Shown here: positions 9,818 to 20,168 of the stretch, piece after piece | Position numbering within the stretch: position 1 is the stretch's first letter | How the letters are laid out: every line of letters begins with the position of its first letter | From: UBA2136 sp963974105 | Lineage (GTDB): Bacteria; Pseudomonadota; Alphaproteobacteria; UBA2136 | Assembly (NCBI GenBank): GCA_963974105.1 | Contig: CAXBBG010000003.1 | Span: 1-64,000 of the forward strand | Direction: 5' to 3' | DNA length: 64,000 nucleotides | Notes under the pieces: generated by a model | Database searches by the model: none | The model's input: only the letters and a program-made list of their open reading frames with translations | What the model was told of the DNA's origin: nothing | Made by a program: the position numbers and the translations under genes

Positions 9818-11749
9818 TTATAATATAAACCAGCTCATTAAAGCACAAACACCCAATACCAAAACAAAGGCATAGTGGAAAATATAACCACTTTGAGCTT
9901 TACGCAATAACATACCAGAAATAACTGTCGCTTTACCTAATCCGTTAACCATAAAGCCGTCGATAAATTTAACGTCACCGTATAAGTACAAGTATTTTGA
10001 TAAGCATTTAATAGGTTTAACGAAAAGGCCGTTATAAAGTTCATCAACCAACCATTTACGGTAAACAACCGTATAAACAAAGCCAAGGGCTGAAGAAACT
10101 TTCGCAGGCAAGTCAGTTCTCCAAAGGTAGAACCAAGTTCCAACTAAGCCACCTAAACATACAATAACCAATGGAAGATATTTCCACTGCCAAGTAATAT
10201 GATGTGCCGACTCTAAACCTGTGTGGTAAGACTGAATACTAATAGCACCCTGCCACCAGTCTAAGTTACCCATATCATGTAATAACCATCCGCTAAAAAC
10301 AGCGCCTAAAGCTAAAATAATCATAGGGATAAGCATTGAAGCGCCTGATTCATGCGAGTGTTTAAAGGCTTCCTTATCGCCGCGGTGCTTACCATAAAAT
10401 GTAAGGTAAAAGACGCGTGCACTATAAAATGCTGTCATAAAGGCTGCCACAGTTCCAAGAGCGTACATCCAAACACCCGTGGTAGAATGGCTCATAAATG
10501 CCGATTCTAAAATAAGGTCCTTAGAAAAGAAACCAGCAAACGGTGGGACACCCGCTAAGGCCAATGAACCGATAAGCATTAAGAAATATGTAATAGGCAT
10601 CGCGAATTTCAACGCACCCATTTTACGCATATCCTGCTCGTCATTCACACCATGGATAACACTACCAGCGCCTAAAAATAGTAGCGCCTTAAAGAATGCG
10701 TGAGTTGTCAGGTGAAAAATAGCCGCTGGATAAGCACCAATACCGCAAGCGAAAAACATATACCCAAGCTGTGAACAGGTTGAGTAAGCAATCACACGTT
10801 TAATATCGTGCTGTGTTAAACCAATAGTAGCGGCAAAAAAAGCTGTTAAACCACCTACCCAAGCTACAACTTCTAAAACAGATGGTGCAAACTCAAACAA
10901 TGGCGACATACGTGCAACCAAAAACACGCCCGCTGTTACCATGGTTGCTGCGTGAATAAGAGCAGAAACAGGTGTTGGACCTTCCATGGCATCTGGTAAC
11001 CATGTATGAAAACCAAGCTGAGCCGATTTACCCATAGCACCGATAAATAAAAGCGCTGCCACAAGTGAAAGCATATGCATATCATAGCCTAGGAAATTGA
11101 AAGTGTTATCTGAAAACTCACCAATATTTGCAAAAATAACAGCGTAATCTAACGTACCTAAATTTACAATTAAAGTAAGCATAGCAATAAGTAAACCAAG
11201 GTCAGCCACACGATTTACAATAAATGCTTTCATAGCCGCTGCGTTTGCCGCAGGTTTTTTAAACCAAAAACCAATAAGAAGATAAGAAGCTAAGCCCACA
11301 CCTTCCCAACCTAAAAACATTTGTAATAAATTAGGTGCTGTAACCAAAGCCAACATGGTAAATGTAAACAATGACAAATAACTAAAGAAACGTCCTCTGT
11401 GAGGGTCATGATGCATATAACCAATAGAATAAACATGCACACAAGCACTCACACTTGTCACAACCAAAAGCATTGTAACTGTAAGTTTATCAACCATAAC
11501 ACCGAAGTTAAGGTTAAGATCACCTGTATTTAACCAGTTATATAGTATTTCTGTAAAAGCAGGTTGCGCATCATGCTTAAAAGCCATGTGATAAAATGTA
11601 AAGAGTGACAACAAAGCACTGATAGAAACAGCTGTTGTTGTAACCCCCATCGCCCCTTTATCACCAATATAAGGTTTAAACAAACCTGCAATGATAGAAG
11701 CGAATAAAGGTAAAAGAACAATTGTGAAAACAATTTCTGGCGTAATCAT
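9818..11749 (-). CDS. nuoL: NADH-quinone oxidoreductase subunit L
   Basis: A 643-residue ND5-type membrane subunit of complex I, the distal proton pump. Characteristic segments are FLGWEGVGLASYLLIGFW and the block FHTWLPDAMEGPTPVSALIH. A long C-terminal extension fits the lateral helix and last transmembrane helix of this subunit. Spacing to nuoK is 4 bp. Confidence 0.97.
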   Translation of the reverse strand: MITPEIVFTIVLLPLFASIIAGLFKPYIGDKGAMGVTTTAVSISALLSLFTFYHMAFKHDAQPAFTEILYNWLNTGDLNLNFGVMVDKLTVTMLLVVTSVSACVHVYSIGYMHHDPHRGRFFSYLSLFTFTMLALVTAPNLLQMFLGWEGVGLASYLLIGFWFKKPAANAAAMKAFIVNRVADLGLLIAMLTLIVNLGTLDYAVIFANIGEFSDNTFNFLGYDMHMLSLVAALLFIGAMGKSAQLGFHTWLPDAMEGPTPVSALIHAATMVTAGVFLVARMSPLFEFAPSVLEVVAWVGGLTAFFAATIGLTQHDIKRVIAYSTCSQLGYMFFACGIGAYPAAIFHLTTHAFFKALLFLGAGSVIHGVNDEQDMRKMGALKFAMPITYFLMLIGSLALAGVPPFAGFFSKDLILESAFMSHSTTGVWMYALGTVAAFMTAFYSARVFYLTFYGKHRGDKEAFKHSHESGASMLIPMIILALGAVFSGWLLHDMGNLDWWQGAISIQSYHTGLESAHHITWQWKYLPLVIVCLGGLVGTWFYLWRTDLPAKVSSALGFVYTVVYRKWLVDELYNGLFVKPIKCLSKYLYLYGDVKFIDGFMVNGLGKATVISGMLLRKAQSGYIFHYAFVLVLGVCALMSWFIL

Positions 11750-11753
11750 GTTC

Positions 11754-12065
11754 TTACCCTTTCATCACGTTAGAATCTTCTACAGCGCCACTATGACGGT
11801 TACGGTAGAAAATTGTTAAAATTGCCAAGCCGATAGAAACTTCAGCTGCTGCAACAGTTAAAATAAAGAATGTAAAAATCTGACCGTTTAAGTCATGCAT
11901 AAAGGCACTAAATGCCACAAAATTAATATTCACAGAAAGTAAAATAAGTTCGATGCACATTAAAATCGTAATAATATTTTTTCGGTTCATAAATATACCA
12001 ATAACACCAACAATAAACAAAATTGCTGCCAATGTGAGGTAGTGATTTAACGTAATATTTTCCAT
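11754..12065 (-). CDS. nuoK: NADH-quinone oxidoreductase subunit K
   Basis: A 103-residue ND4L homologue with three transmembrane helices. The conserved membrane glutamate lies in MCIELILLSVNINF, and a second lies in AAAEVSIGLAI. It forms part of the E-channel in the complex I membrane arm. It is separated from nuoJ by 50 bp. Confidence 0.96.
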   Translation of the reverse strand: MENITLNHYLTLAAILFIVGVIGIFMNRKNIITILMCIELILLSVNINFVAFSAFMHDLNGQIFTFFILTVAAAEVSIGLAILTIFYRNRHSGAVEDSNVMKG

Positions 12066-12115
12066 TTTTTCTCTTTATTCATTATATACTTAAAAAACAA
12101 TCTTAATGCAAAGCC

Positions 12116-12721
12116 TTAAGAAATACCCTTACCAAGCGTTGGGCTAACCAACGCAATACTTTCTTCACGTGTGCGTGAAATTTGCTCACCAATATCTTGT
12201 CTCAAAACATGTTCACGACGACGATGTGTTAACACAATAGCACCGACCATGCCTACTAATAAAACCATAGAAACTGTGATAAATGGATACATATAATTTG
12301 TAAACAACACCTGCCCTAATTGCATAATATTTTCAACATCATCCACAAGTGGTATTGTTGCAGCAATACGGCCTGTTGAAGCCACACCGCCCATAAGTGC
12401 AAATATCAGTTCAACCAACAGCACAGCGCCAATAGCAAGTGACGCAAATGTAAACATAGGAGATTTACGCTCCTTTACGTCCACAGACATGTCTACAGTC
12501 ATTAAGACGAATAAGAACATCACCGCAATAGCGCCAACGTAAACCATCATCAAAAGAAGTCCTAAAAATTCAGCGCCAATTAAAATAAATAAACCTGCGG
12601 CATTAAAAAAGCATAAAACCAAAAATAGTACGCTAAACATTGGGTTTTTAGCACTGACAACCCCTACAGCTCCCAAAAGTAAAACACTTGCGAACATAAA
12701 GAAAAGTAGATCTGCAATCAT
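12116..12721 (-). CDS. nuoJ: NADH-quinone oxidoreductase subunit J
   Basis: A 201-residue ND6 homologue with five predicted helices. The helix with LLLMMVYVGAIAVMFLFVLM matches the conserved pi-bulge helix of this subunit. It sits between nuoI (10 bp) and nuoK. Confidence 0.95.
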   Translation of the reverse strand: MIADLLFFMFASVLLLGAVGVVSAKNPMFSVLFLVLCFFNAAGLFILIGAEFLGLLLMMVYVGAIAVMFLFVLMTVDMSVDVKERKSPMFTFASLAIGAVLLVELIFALMGGVASTGRIAATIPLVDDVENIMQLGQVLFTNYMYPFITVSMVLLVGMVGAIVLTHRRREHVLRQDIGEQISRTREESIALVSPTLGKGIS

Positions 12722-12731
12722 TCGTTTATTC

Positions 12732-13217
12732 CTATCTATATTTGGCGTCGTTTTGTAAACGTTGTGCCAAAGTTGGTTCTAATTTATCACCATTATCAAG
12801 TAATTTTTCCTTGCTATACACAAGGTCTTGTCTGTTTTCCATAGCAAATTCCATGTTTGGACCTTCTACAATTGCATCTACAGGGCAAGCTTCCTCACAT
12901 AAGCCACAATAAATGCATTTCACCATATCAATGTCGTAACGTGTGGTACGTCTTGAACCGTCTTTGCTTGGAGCCGCTTCAATAGTAATGGCTTGCGCTG
13001 GGCATACAGCTTCACATAATTTACAAGCAATACAGCGTTCTTCGCCATTTGGATAACGGCGCAGCGCGTGTTCGCCACGAAAACGTGGAGAAATAGGTGT
13101 TTTTTCCCAAGGATAAAGCAATGTAATATTTTTTTCAAACAAATGCCTAAGGGTAATAGAAAGCCCTTTAATAACATCGAGTAATAAAAATTGTTTTAAA
13201 AACTGTATGAAATTCAT
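12732..13217 (-). CDS. nuoI: NADH-quinone oxidoreductase subunit I
   Basis: A 161-residue ferredoxin-type subunit that carries two [4Fe-4S] clusters (N6a and N6b) between NuoG and NuoB. The ligand sets are C62-C65-C68-C72 (CIACKLCEAVCP) and C101-C104-C107-C111 (CIYCGLCEEACP). An N-terminal amphipathic segment probably lies on the membrane. It is 18 bp from nuoH. Confidence 0.97.
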   Translation of the reverse strand: MNFIQFLKQFLLLDVIKGLSITLRHLFEKNITLLYPWEKTPISPRFRGEHALRRYPNGEERCIACKLCEAVCPAQAITIEAAPSKDGSRRTTRYDIDMVKCIYCGLCEEACPVDAIVEGPNMEFAMENRQDLVYSKEKLLDNGDKLEPTLAQRLQNDAKYR

Positions 13218-13235
13218 AATAATGAAATACCTTTA

Positions 13236-14264
13236 TTAAACTAAATCAAAAACATGCATTGCGCCAGCAGTCAGCACAAGCCAGAATAATGTAAACGGAA
13301 GGAAAACTTTCCAGCCTAGGCGCATCAATTGGTCATATCTAAATCTTGGGAAAGTCGCCCTTGCCCACAAGAAGATAAATAGAATAAACGATATCTTCGC
13401 AAAGAACCAAATAAATCCTGGAACCCAAGTAAATGGAGCAAAGTCAAATGGTGGCAACCATCCGCCCATAAATAAAATAACGGCGATAGCACTCATCAAA
13501 ATCATACTGGCGTATTCGCCCAAGAAAAATAGTGAAAAGCTTAAAGAGCCATATTCAGTAAAGTAACCAGAAACAAGTTCCGCTTCCGCTTCGGGTAAGT
13601 CAAACGGTGCACGATTCGTTTCAGCTAAGATAGAAATGATAAATACAATAAACATTGGGAATGCGGGTATCATAAACCACATACCTTCTTGCGCTTTAAC
13701 AATATCGGATAAATTCATAGATCCCGACATTAAAATAACACTTAAAACGGTTAAACCCATTGAAACTTCATAAGATATCATTTGAGCACCTGTACGCACA
13801 GCACCAAGAAATGGATACTTAGAGTTAGAAGCCCAACCCGCCATCAATACCCCGTAAATACCAATAGAAGACGTCGCTAAAAGGTACATCACACCTAAAT
13901 TCACATCCGCTAAAACAAGGCCTTCGTCAAATGGAATAACGGCCCAAGCTGTAATAGCAGGAATCATCACCATCATAGGCGCCATTAAGTAAACAACTTT
14001 AGCCGAACCTGAAGGGATAACGTTTTCTTTAAACATCAACTTAACGGCATCAGCAATAGGCTGACCCAAACCTGCCCAACCCACATGTGTTGGCCCTTTA
14101 CGCAATTGCATACCTGCAATAATTTTACGTTCTGCCCAGGTAAGGTAAGCCACACAAAATAGCAAAGGCGCAGTCACAGCCAATACCTGAGCGACAAGCA
14201 AAGCAAGTTCTTGTAAATTCTCTAAATTTATTAAGTCTAAATACGGTTGAATAAATTCCATCAA
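13236..14264 (-). CDS. nuoH: NADH-quinone oxidoreductase subunit H
   Basis: A 342-residue ND1 homologue that forms the quinone chamber at the junction of the two arms of complex I. Diagnostic blocks include AERKIIAGMQLRKGPTHVG near the N-terminus and ETNRAPFDLPEAEAELVSGY with the conserved glutamates. It starts 1 bp after the nuoG stop region, so the genes are almost contiguous. Confidence 0.97.
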   Translation of the reverse strand: MMEFIQPYLDLINLENLQELALLVAQVLAVTAPLLFCVAYLTWAERKIIAGMQLRKGPTHVGWAGLGQPIADAVKLMFKENVIPSGSAKVVYLMAPMMVMIPAITAWAVIPFDEGLVLADVNLGVMYLLATSSIGIYGVLMAGWASNSKYPFLGAVRTGAQMISYEVSMGLTVLSVILMSGSMNLSDIVKAQEGMWFMIPAFPMFIVFIISILAETNRAPFDLPEAEAELVSGYFTEYGSLSFSLFFLGEYASMILMSAIAVILFMGGWLPPFDFAPFTWVPGFIWFFAKISFILFIFLWARATFPRFRYDQLMRLGWKVFLPFTLFWLVLTAGAMHVFDLV

Positions 14265-14265
14265 C

Positions 14266-16353
14266 TTAACCTACCTTTTTCATTGCATTTTGTTTATGAG
14301 CGACGCTTTTAGCGCATTCAGTCATCACTTGAGAAGCCTTCATAATTTCATTCGTTTTATAAAAATTCGTCACAGGGTTAGCAAAAGCAGATTTTAACAA
14401 GCTACCTTTACCCGAAACACATACCCAAGCCTGAGCCGAAGAAACTTTACCAATATTTTCATATGGCTTGTTATCTTCAGAAATTTTTAAACGTAAAGCT
14501 TCTAAGCTATCGAATGGTAAAGCTTTACCAAGCTCGCCTGAAAGCGCACGGAAAATCTTCCAATCTTCTTTTGCATTTAATAACGGGTGTACAGCAGCTT
14601 TTGATTCTTGCACGCGACCTTCTGTGTTCGTCCACCAGCCATCTTTTTCCGTATAAGCAGCTGCAGGTAAAACAACATCAGCCATATCAGCGTAAGTGCC
14701 TTTATGCGTACCGATATAAATAGTAAATTTAGCACCTTTTAAATCTTCTGCACTTACCGCATCGCTTTCACCGTAAAGAATAAGTGTATCAACTTCACCA
14801 GCCTTCAAAGCTTTAAGTGTTTTTGCGATATCCATACCGCCTTTACCCGGCGTTACGCCCATGTCAAGCGCTGCAACCAATCCTGCTTTATTATGTAATA
14901 TATTAAAGCCATTCCAATGCGCATCAATCGCACCAATAGTGTCGGATAATTTTTCAACTTCTTTATAAACAGCTAAACCATCGCTGCGTGAAATAGCATC
15001 TGCACCAAGAATAATCATCGGCTTATTAAAGCCTTTTAGAACTTTAGCAATAGCAGACTTCCCATTTGAAAGATCTTCTAAATCTGAAGGTTTATCACCA
15101 ATTAATCCGTAAGAATAAGTTAAATCAACTTCAGCACCTACCATGTAAACAGGGATATTACGGCCACGTACATTTTTACGAATACGGGCGTTTAAAACAG
15201 GTGCTTCTAAACGCGGGTTTGTACCCACAAGAATAATAGCATCTGCGTGATCAACACCTTCAATTGTGCTGTTCATAATGTAACTCGGACGAAATTCTCC
15301 ATCAAGCTTAAAGCCACCCATACGACTGTCAACGTTTGGTGTTTCTAACGTTTCTTTCATAAAGGCATTAAAGCTATACAAATCTTCAACGCTGTGCACA
15401 TCACCTGCTAAACCAGCAATGACTTTTTTACCTGTTAGTTTAGGTAAAACAGTTTCAATTGCTTTTTTCCAACCAATACTTTGAAGCTTACCACTCTTCA
15501 CTTTTACAAGCGGAGATGTTATGCGGTCTTCATATAAACCATCATAGCTAAAACGTGCTGTGTCAGAAATCCACTCTTCGTTAACGCTATCGTTTTCACG
15601 TGGGACAATGCGCATGACTTTACCTGCACGGCTATGCACTTCAATGTTTGAACCTAATGCGTCCATCACATCGATAGAATTTGTTTTCACCATTTCCCAG
15701 TTACGGCCTGTAAAGGCGTAAGGTTTAGATGTTAGGGCACCTACAGGACAAAGGTCGATCATGTTACCAGAAAGTTCGCTTTCAAGCGCATTTTCAACAT
15801 ATGTGCCAACCGACATGTTTTCACCACGGAAGGTCGCACCCATTTCTTCTACACCAGCCACTTCAGTTGCAAAACGAATGCAACGTGTACAGTGGATACA
15901 ACGTGTCATAACGGTTTTAATTTTAGGACCAATGTCTTTGTCTTCAACCGCGCGTTTACCTTCACCAAACTTAGAACAGTCAGAACCGTAAGAAACAGAA
16001 ATATCTTGTAAGTCACACTCACCAGCTTGGTCACAAATTGGGCAATCTAGAGGATGGTTAATAAGCAAGAATTCCATCACGCCTTTACGTGCTTCTTTCA
16101 CCATAGGGCTTTTTGTGTGCACAACCATGCCATTACCCGCGGGGAAACAACAAGAAGCCGTTGGTTTTGGAGGACCACCTTCAACTTCAACCAAACACAT
16201 GCGGCAGTTACCCGCCACACTTAAACGTTTGTGGAAACAAAAACGTGGAATTTCAACGCCAGACGCCGTTGCAGCGTCCATCAATGAACTACCTGCTGGA
16301 ACTGTAACTTCTTTACCGTCAACGGTTAATGTAACTGTATTATTTTCGCTCAT
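14266..16353 (-). CDS. nuoG: NADH-quinone oxidoreductase subunit G
   Basis: A 695-residue peripheral-arm subunit. It has an N-terminal ferredoxin-like [2Fe-2S] domain (FCFHKRLSVAGNCRMCLVEV), the His-Cys3 region with LDCPICDQAGECDLQD, a CIHCTRCIRF cluster site, and a molybdopterin-oxidoreductase-like C-terminal domain that no longer binds a cofactor in this family. It passes electrons from NuoF/NuoE toward NuoI. Length is typical for the alphaproteobacterial and mitochondrial type, shorter than the E. coli protein. Confidence 0.97.
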   Translation of the reverse strand: MSENNTVTLTVDGKEVTVPAGSSLMDAATASGVEIPRFCFHKRLSVAGNCRMCLVEVEGGPPKPTASCCFPAGNGMVVHTKSPMVKEARKGVMEFLLINHPLDCPICDQAGECDLQDISVSYGSDCSKFGEGKRAVEDKDIGPKIKTVMTRCIHCTRCIRFATEVAGVEEMGATFRGENMSVGTYVENALESELSGNMIDLCPVGALTSKPYAFTGRNWEMVKTNSIDVMDALGSNIEVHSRAGKVMRIVPRENDSVNEEWISDTARFSYDGLYEDRITSPLVKVKSGKLQSIGWKKAIETVLPKLTGKKVIAGLAGDVHSVEDLYSFNAFMKETLETPNVDSRMGGFKLDGEFRPSYIMNSTIEGVDHADAIILVGTNPRLEAPVLNARIRKNVRGRNIPVYMVGAEVDLTYSYGLIGDKPSDLEDLSNGKSAIAKVLKGFNKPMIILGADAISRSDGLAVYKEVEKLSDTIGAIDAHWNGFNILHNKAGLVAALDMGVTPGKGGMDIAKTLKALKAGEVDTLILYGESDAVSAEDLKGAKFTIYIGTHKGTYADMADVVLPAAAYTEKDGWWTNTEGRVQESKAAVHPLLNAKEDWKIFRALSGELGKALPFDSLEALRLKISEDNKPYENIGKVSSAQAWVCVSGKGSLLKSAFANPVTNFYKTNEIMKASQVMTECAKSVAHKQNAMKKVG

Positions 16354-16354
16354 C

Positions 16355-17644
16355 TTATCCGTTTGCCTTCATGTTTTCTTTAATACGCTCTTCAAATAAA
16401 TGACGGAAATGCTTTAATGTACCCTGCACAGGCCACATTGCACCGTCGGCGAAGGCACAAATTGTTTTACCTTCAATTTTTTTCGTAACATCATACATCT
16501 GGTCTAACTCTTCAAGTGTTCCCTCGCCTGCAATAAGGCGATCCATTAACCTAGAAACCCATCCCACACCTTCACGGCATGGTGTACACTGACCACAGCT
16601 TTCATGCTTATAAAAATGGCTAATACGTGCCATAACACGTAGTAAATCTGTATCTTTATTCATCACAATCACAGCGGCTGTACCAAGGCCTGTACCAAGG
16701 TCACGCAAACCATCAAAATCCATAACCGCCGTGTTACAGTTTGCAGCACTCAGCATTGGTGTTGAAGACCCTCCAGGTATAACGGCCTGTAGGTTGTCCC
16801 AACCACCAATAACACCACCTGCATATTCATCAATTAATTCTTTTAAAGAAATAGACATCGGCGCTTCAAAGTTACCTGGCAAGTTTACAGCGCCAGAAAC
16901 AGAGAAAATTTTTGTACCGTGATTATTTTCACGACCAAATTGGCACCACCAGTCGTTTCCTTTTTTCAAGATAGGTGGTACTTGAGCAATGGTTTCAACA
17001 TTATTAATTGTTGTTGGGCAACCGTAAAGACCATAGCCCGCAGGAAACGGAGGCTTCACACGAGGTTGGCCTTTTTTACCTTCAAGCGATTCTAAAAGTG
17101 CGGTTTCTTCACCACAAATATATGCGCCTGCGCCAAGGTGAACATATATTTCAACGTCAACACCTGTGCCTTGAATGTCTTTTCCAAGATAACCGGCTTT
17201 GCGTGCCTCTTCAATAGCCTGATTAAGCCTTGAAGACTCATCGTAATATTCGCCACGTACATAAATGTAACCAACTTTTGCACCAAGGCAATGGCAACCG
17301 ACAATCATACCTTCGACAAGGGTATGCGGATCGTAACGTAAAATATCACGGTCTTTACAAGTGCCGGGCTCACCTTCATCGGCGTTACAAACCAAGTAAT
17401 TTGGTTTAATACCGTCAGGTTTTGGCATAAACGACCACTTTAACCCTGTAGGAAAACCAGCACCACCACGACCACGTAAAGCACTGCCTTTAAGTTGATC
17501 AATGTGTACAGAAGGGTCTGTTTTTAAAAGTTTTTTCAGACCTTTATATCCGCCACGTTTTTCATAACCTTTAATACCCCAATCGCCTGAGCCATCAAGG
17601 TTTTTAAATACTTTATCGTCGATTGAAAGTTTTGGAGTTGTCAT
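16355..17644 (-). CDS. nuoF: NADH-quinone oxidoreductase subunit F
   Basis: A 429-residue NADH-binding flavoprotein, the electron entry point of complex I. The NADH/FMN-binding glycine-rich segment LRGRGGAGFPTGLKW is near residues 55-70, and the [4Fe-4S] N3 ligands lie in ESCGQCTPCREG with a fourth cysteine in KTICAFADGA. It ends 1 bp before nuoG and starts just after nuoE. Confidence 0.97.
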   Translation of the reverse strand: MTTPKLSIDDKVFKNLDGSGDWGIKGYEKRGGYKGLKKLLKTDPSVHIDQLKGSALRGRGGAGFPTGLKWSFMPKPDGIKPNYLVCNADEGEPGTCKDRDILRYDPHTLVEGMIVGCHCLGAKVGYIYVRGEYYDESSRLNQAIEEARKAGYLGKDIQGTGVDVEIYVHLGAGAYICGEETALLESLEGKKGQPRVKPPFPAGYGLYGCPTTINNVETIAQVPPILKKGNDWWCQFGRENNHGTKIFSVSGAVNLPGNFEAPMSISLKELIDEYAGGVIGGWDNLQAVIPGGSSTPMLSAANCNTAVMDFDGLRDLGTGLGTAAVIVMNKDTDLLRVMARISHFYKHESCGQCTPCREGVGWVSRLMDRLIAGEGTLEELDQMYDVTKKIEGKTICAFADGAMWPVQGTLKHFRHLFEERIKENMKANG

Positions 17645-17646
17645 GA

Positions 17647-18261
17647 TTAGTAACTATCCTTCATTGGCTTTGTTGGTGTCGCATCTACAACTTCGTTACC
17701 TTTTTTAAGATTATCTAAAATTTGTAGTGTTTGTTCTTTATCAAGCTTTGTGTAGTAGTGATTGTTAATCTGCATCATTGGCGCTTCCACGCATGCACCA
17801 AGGCATTCCACTTCTGTTAATGTAAACAAGCTATCGTCTGAAATTTCATGCTGACCTTTTAAGCCTGTATATTCTTTAACCGCTTCAACAATAGCATCAC
17901 TTCCGCGTATCATGCATGAGCAGTTCGTACAAACTTGTACGTGATATTTGCCTACAGGGTCTAGATTAAACATGGTGTAAAACGTGGCAACTTCATAAAC
18001 ACGAATATATGGAAGATTCAAACGTTCAGCCGTTAACTGCATTGCAGATGTGCTTAACCATCCGCCAAATTCGTCTTGCGCTAATTTAAGTACAGGAATA
18101 AGTGCTGATTGAGACTGCTCTTCTGGATAACGTTTCAGGATACGCTTAATTTTAGCTTCTGTTTCTTTTGAAAACTCAAGCCCACTATGGTTAGCACGTA
18201 CTTGCGTTTCAGGGCCTACCATTTTAATTGCAGCTTGAGTTTTTTTTGCTGTTGTTGCCAT
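17647..18261 (-). CDS. nuoE: NADH-quinone oxidoreductase subunit E
   Basis: A 204-residue thioredoxin-like [2Fe-2S] subunit. The four cluster ligands are visible as C111 and C116 (CTNCSC) and C153 and C157 (CLGAC). It pairs with NuoF in the NADH dehydrogenase module. Its ATG overlaps the nuoD stop by one base (TAATG). Confidence 0.96.
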   Translation of the reverse strand: MATTAKKTQAAIKMVGPETQVRANHSGLEFSKETEAKIKRILKRYPEEQSQSALIPVLKLAQDEFGGWLSTSAMQLTAERLNLPYIRVYEVATFYTMFNLDPVGKYHVQVCTNCSCMIRGSDAIVEAVKEYTGLKGQHEISDDSLFTLTEVECLGACVEAPMMQINNHYYTKLDKEQTLQILDNLKKGNEVVDATPTKPMKDSY

Positions 18262-19460
18262 TATCTGTCAATCTCCCCGAATACAATATCTTGCGTACCA
18301 ATAACAGTGGTTACGTCGGCAAGCATATGTCCTTTTGTCATCATTTCTAACCCTTGTAAATGCGCAAATCCTGGAGCACGTACCTTCACACGGTAAGGTT
18401 TTGAACCACCTTCACTCACCAAATAAACAGCTGTTTCACCCTTTGGTGCTTCAATCGCAACATAAACCTCACCTTTTGGCACGTGGAAACCTTCTGTAAA
18501 GTATTTAAAGTGATGAATCATCGCTTCCATAGAAGATTTCATTTCGTCACGCTTTGGTGGGGAAATTTTAAAGTTTTGAACTTTAATAGGCCCTTCTGGC
18601 ATATCTGCAATACATTGTTCAATAATACTTAAGCTTTGGCGCATTTCTTCCATACGCACAAGATAACGGTCATAACTATCACCGTTTTTACCAACGGGGA
18701 TATCAAACTTGATTTTATCATAAACTTCGTATGGTTCTGCTTTACGGATATCCCAAGGCACGCCGCTACCACGGAGCATAGGCCCTGAAAAGGCATAACT
18801 CATCGCACGCTCTGCGCTTACCACACCAATGTTTACAGTACGCTGTTTCCAAATACGGTTTTCACTTAAAAGGTCTTCGTATTCATCAATACGCCCCTTC
18901 ATTGCTTCCGTAAATTCTTTAATTGTTTTTGTTAGACCTTCAGGTAGGTCTTTTGCTACACCACCAGGGCGAAAATAGTTTGCATGCATACGTGCACCCG
19001 AAACAGCTTCGTAAAAATCAAAGCAAACTTCACGGTCACGGAACGCATATAAGAACACTGACATAGCACCCACGTCTAAAGCGTGTGTTCCAAGCCACAT
19101 TAAGTGGTTAAGTAAGCGCGTGATTTCACTAAACATTACACGGATATAACTTGCACGAAGTGGTACTTCAACTTGTAAAAGCTTTTCAATAGCTAAGCAA
19201 TACACATGTTCTTGACACATCATAGAAACATAGTCCAAACGGTCAAAATAAGGCAAACCTTGCACATATGTTTTATTTTCTAGTAATTTTTCAGTACCAC
19301 GGTGCAGCAAGCCAATATGCGGATCAGCGCGCTCTACAACTTCACCGTCCAACTCAAGCACAAGACGTAAAACACCGTGAGCGGCTGGATGTTGAGGACC
19401 AAAATTCAGCGTAAAGTTTTCGCCGAATTCCATTTCTTTTGTTGTGGTAGTTGTTGTCAT
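18261..19460 (-). CDS. nuoD: NADH-quinone oxidoreductase subunit D
   Basis: A 399-residue 49-kDa-type subunit related to the large subunit of [NiFe] hydrogenases; together with NuoB it forms the quinone-reduction site. The N-terminal NFGPQHPAAHGVLRL motif holds the quinone-binding His, and the C-terminus ends in DIVFGEIDR as usual. NuoC and NuoD are separate genes here, unlike the fused form in E. coli. Confidence 0.97.
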   Translation of the reverse strand: MTTTTTTKEMEFGENFTLNFGPQHPAAHGVLRLVLELDGEVVERADPHIGLLHRGTEKLLENKTYVQGLPYFDRLDYVSMMCQEHVYCLAIEKLLQVEVPLRASYIRVMFSEITRLLNHLMWLGTHALDVGAMSVFLYAFRDREVCFDFYEAVSGARMHANYFRPGGVAKDLPEGLTKTIKEFTEAMKGRIDEYEDLLSENRIWKQRTVNIGVVSAERAMSYAFSGPMLRGSGVPWDIRKAEPYEVYDKIKFDIPVGKNGDSYDRYLVRMEEMRQSLSIIEQCIADMPEGPIKVQNFKISPPKRDEMKSSMEAMIHHFKYFTEGFHVPKGEVYVAIEAPKGETAVYLVSEGGSKPYRVKVRAPGFAHLQGLEMMTKGHMLADVTTVIGTQDIVFGEIDR

Positions 19461-19470
19461 AATTTCCTAT

Positions 19471-20124
19471 CTACCCCTTAAACTCATCTTCGTTAAACAT
19501 GTTTGCATCGTCCGCAAGACTTGCGTTTCCGGTCATCGCTTCCCATGGGGACTGTGCATCAAAACGTCTAAATTCTTGTGGCATATCTACCTTCTTATAG
19601 GCGATACGCTTTTCATCTTCGTCATAATAAACTTCAACCTTACCAACAAGTGGAAAATCTTTTCTAAGTGGGAATCCGTCAAAGCCATAGTCATTTAAGA
19701 TACGACGTAAATCTGGGTGTTTATCGAACTGGATGCCGAACATGTCATAAGCTTCACGCTCAAACCAGTTTGCTGATTCAAACAATTCACATACAGAAGG
19801 CATATGATCATCTTCAGAAATAGAAACCTTAACGCGCACACGCATGTTTTTGTTTAAGCTTAGCAAGTGGTAAACTACATCAAAACGTTCATCACGTTTA
19901 CCTAACCAGTCCACACCACAAACGTCCATCAAACATTTAAACATCATACGGCGGTCGTCTCGCAGATATTTAAGCACTGAAAGCGTATCTTTTTTTCTAA
20001 CTGTTAATGTAAGTTCACGGTTTGCAATTTCAGCATTCAAAATACCGTCGCTAAATTTCTTTTCAACAGCCTCTAGCAAACGTTCTAATTTTGAAGCGTC
20101 GTGAAGTTTATCAATATGCGTCAT
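19471..20124 (-). CDS. nuoC: NADH-quinone oxidoreductase subunit C
   Basis: A 217-residue 30-kDa-type peripheral subunit. The signature ANWFEREAYDMFGIQFDKHP followed by LRRILNDYGFDGFPLRKDFP is intact. It is structural, stabilising the interface with NuoD. It lies 44 bp downstream of nuoB. Confidence 0.96.
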   Translation of the reverse strand: MTHIDKLHDASKLERLLEAVEKKFSDGILNAEIANRELTLTVRKKDTLSVLKYLRDDRRMMFKCLMDVCGVDWLGKRDERFDVVYHLLSLNKNMRVRVKVSISEDDHMPSVCELFESANWFEREAYDMFGIQFDKHPDLRRILNDYGFDGFPLRKDFPLVGKVEVYYDEDEKRIAYKKVDMPQEFRRFDAQSPWEAMTGNASLADDANMFNEDEFKG

Positions 20125-20168
20125 TTTAAATATTCTGCTCTATTTATTTATATTATCAAGCTTTTATA

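Noticed and set aside
14463..14723. Open frames antisense to nuoG and other nuo genes
   Set aside because: They overlap conserved coding sequence and show no family features or ribosome sites.
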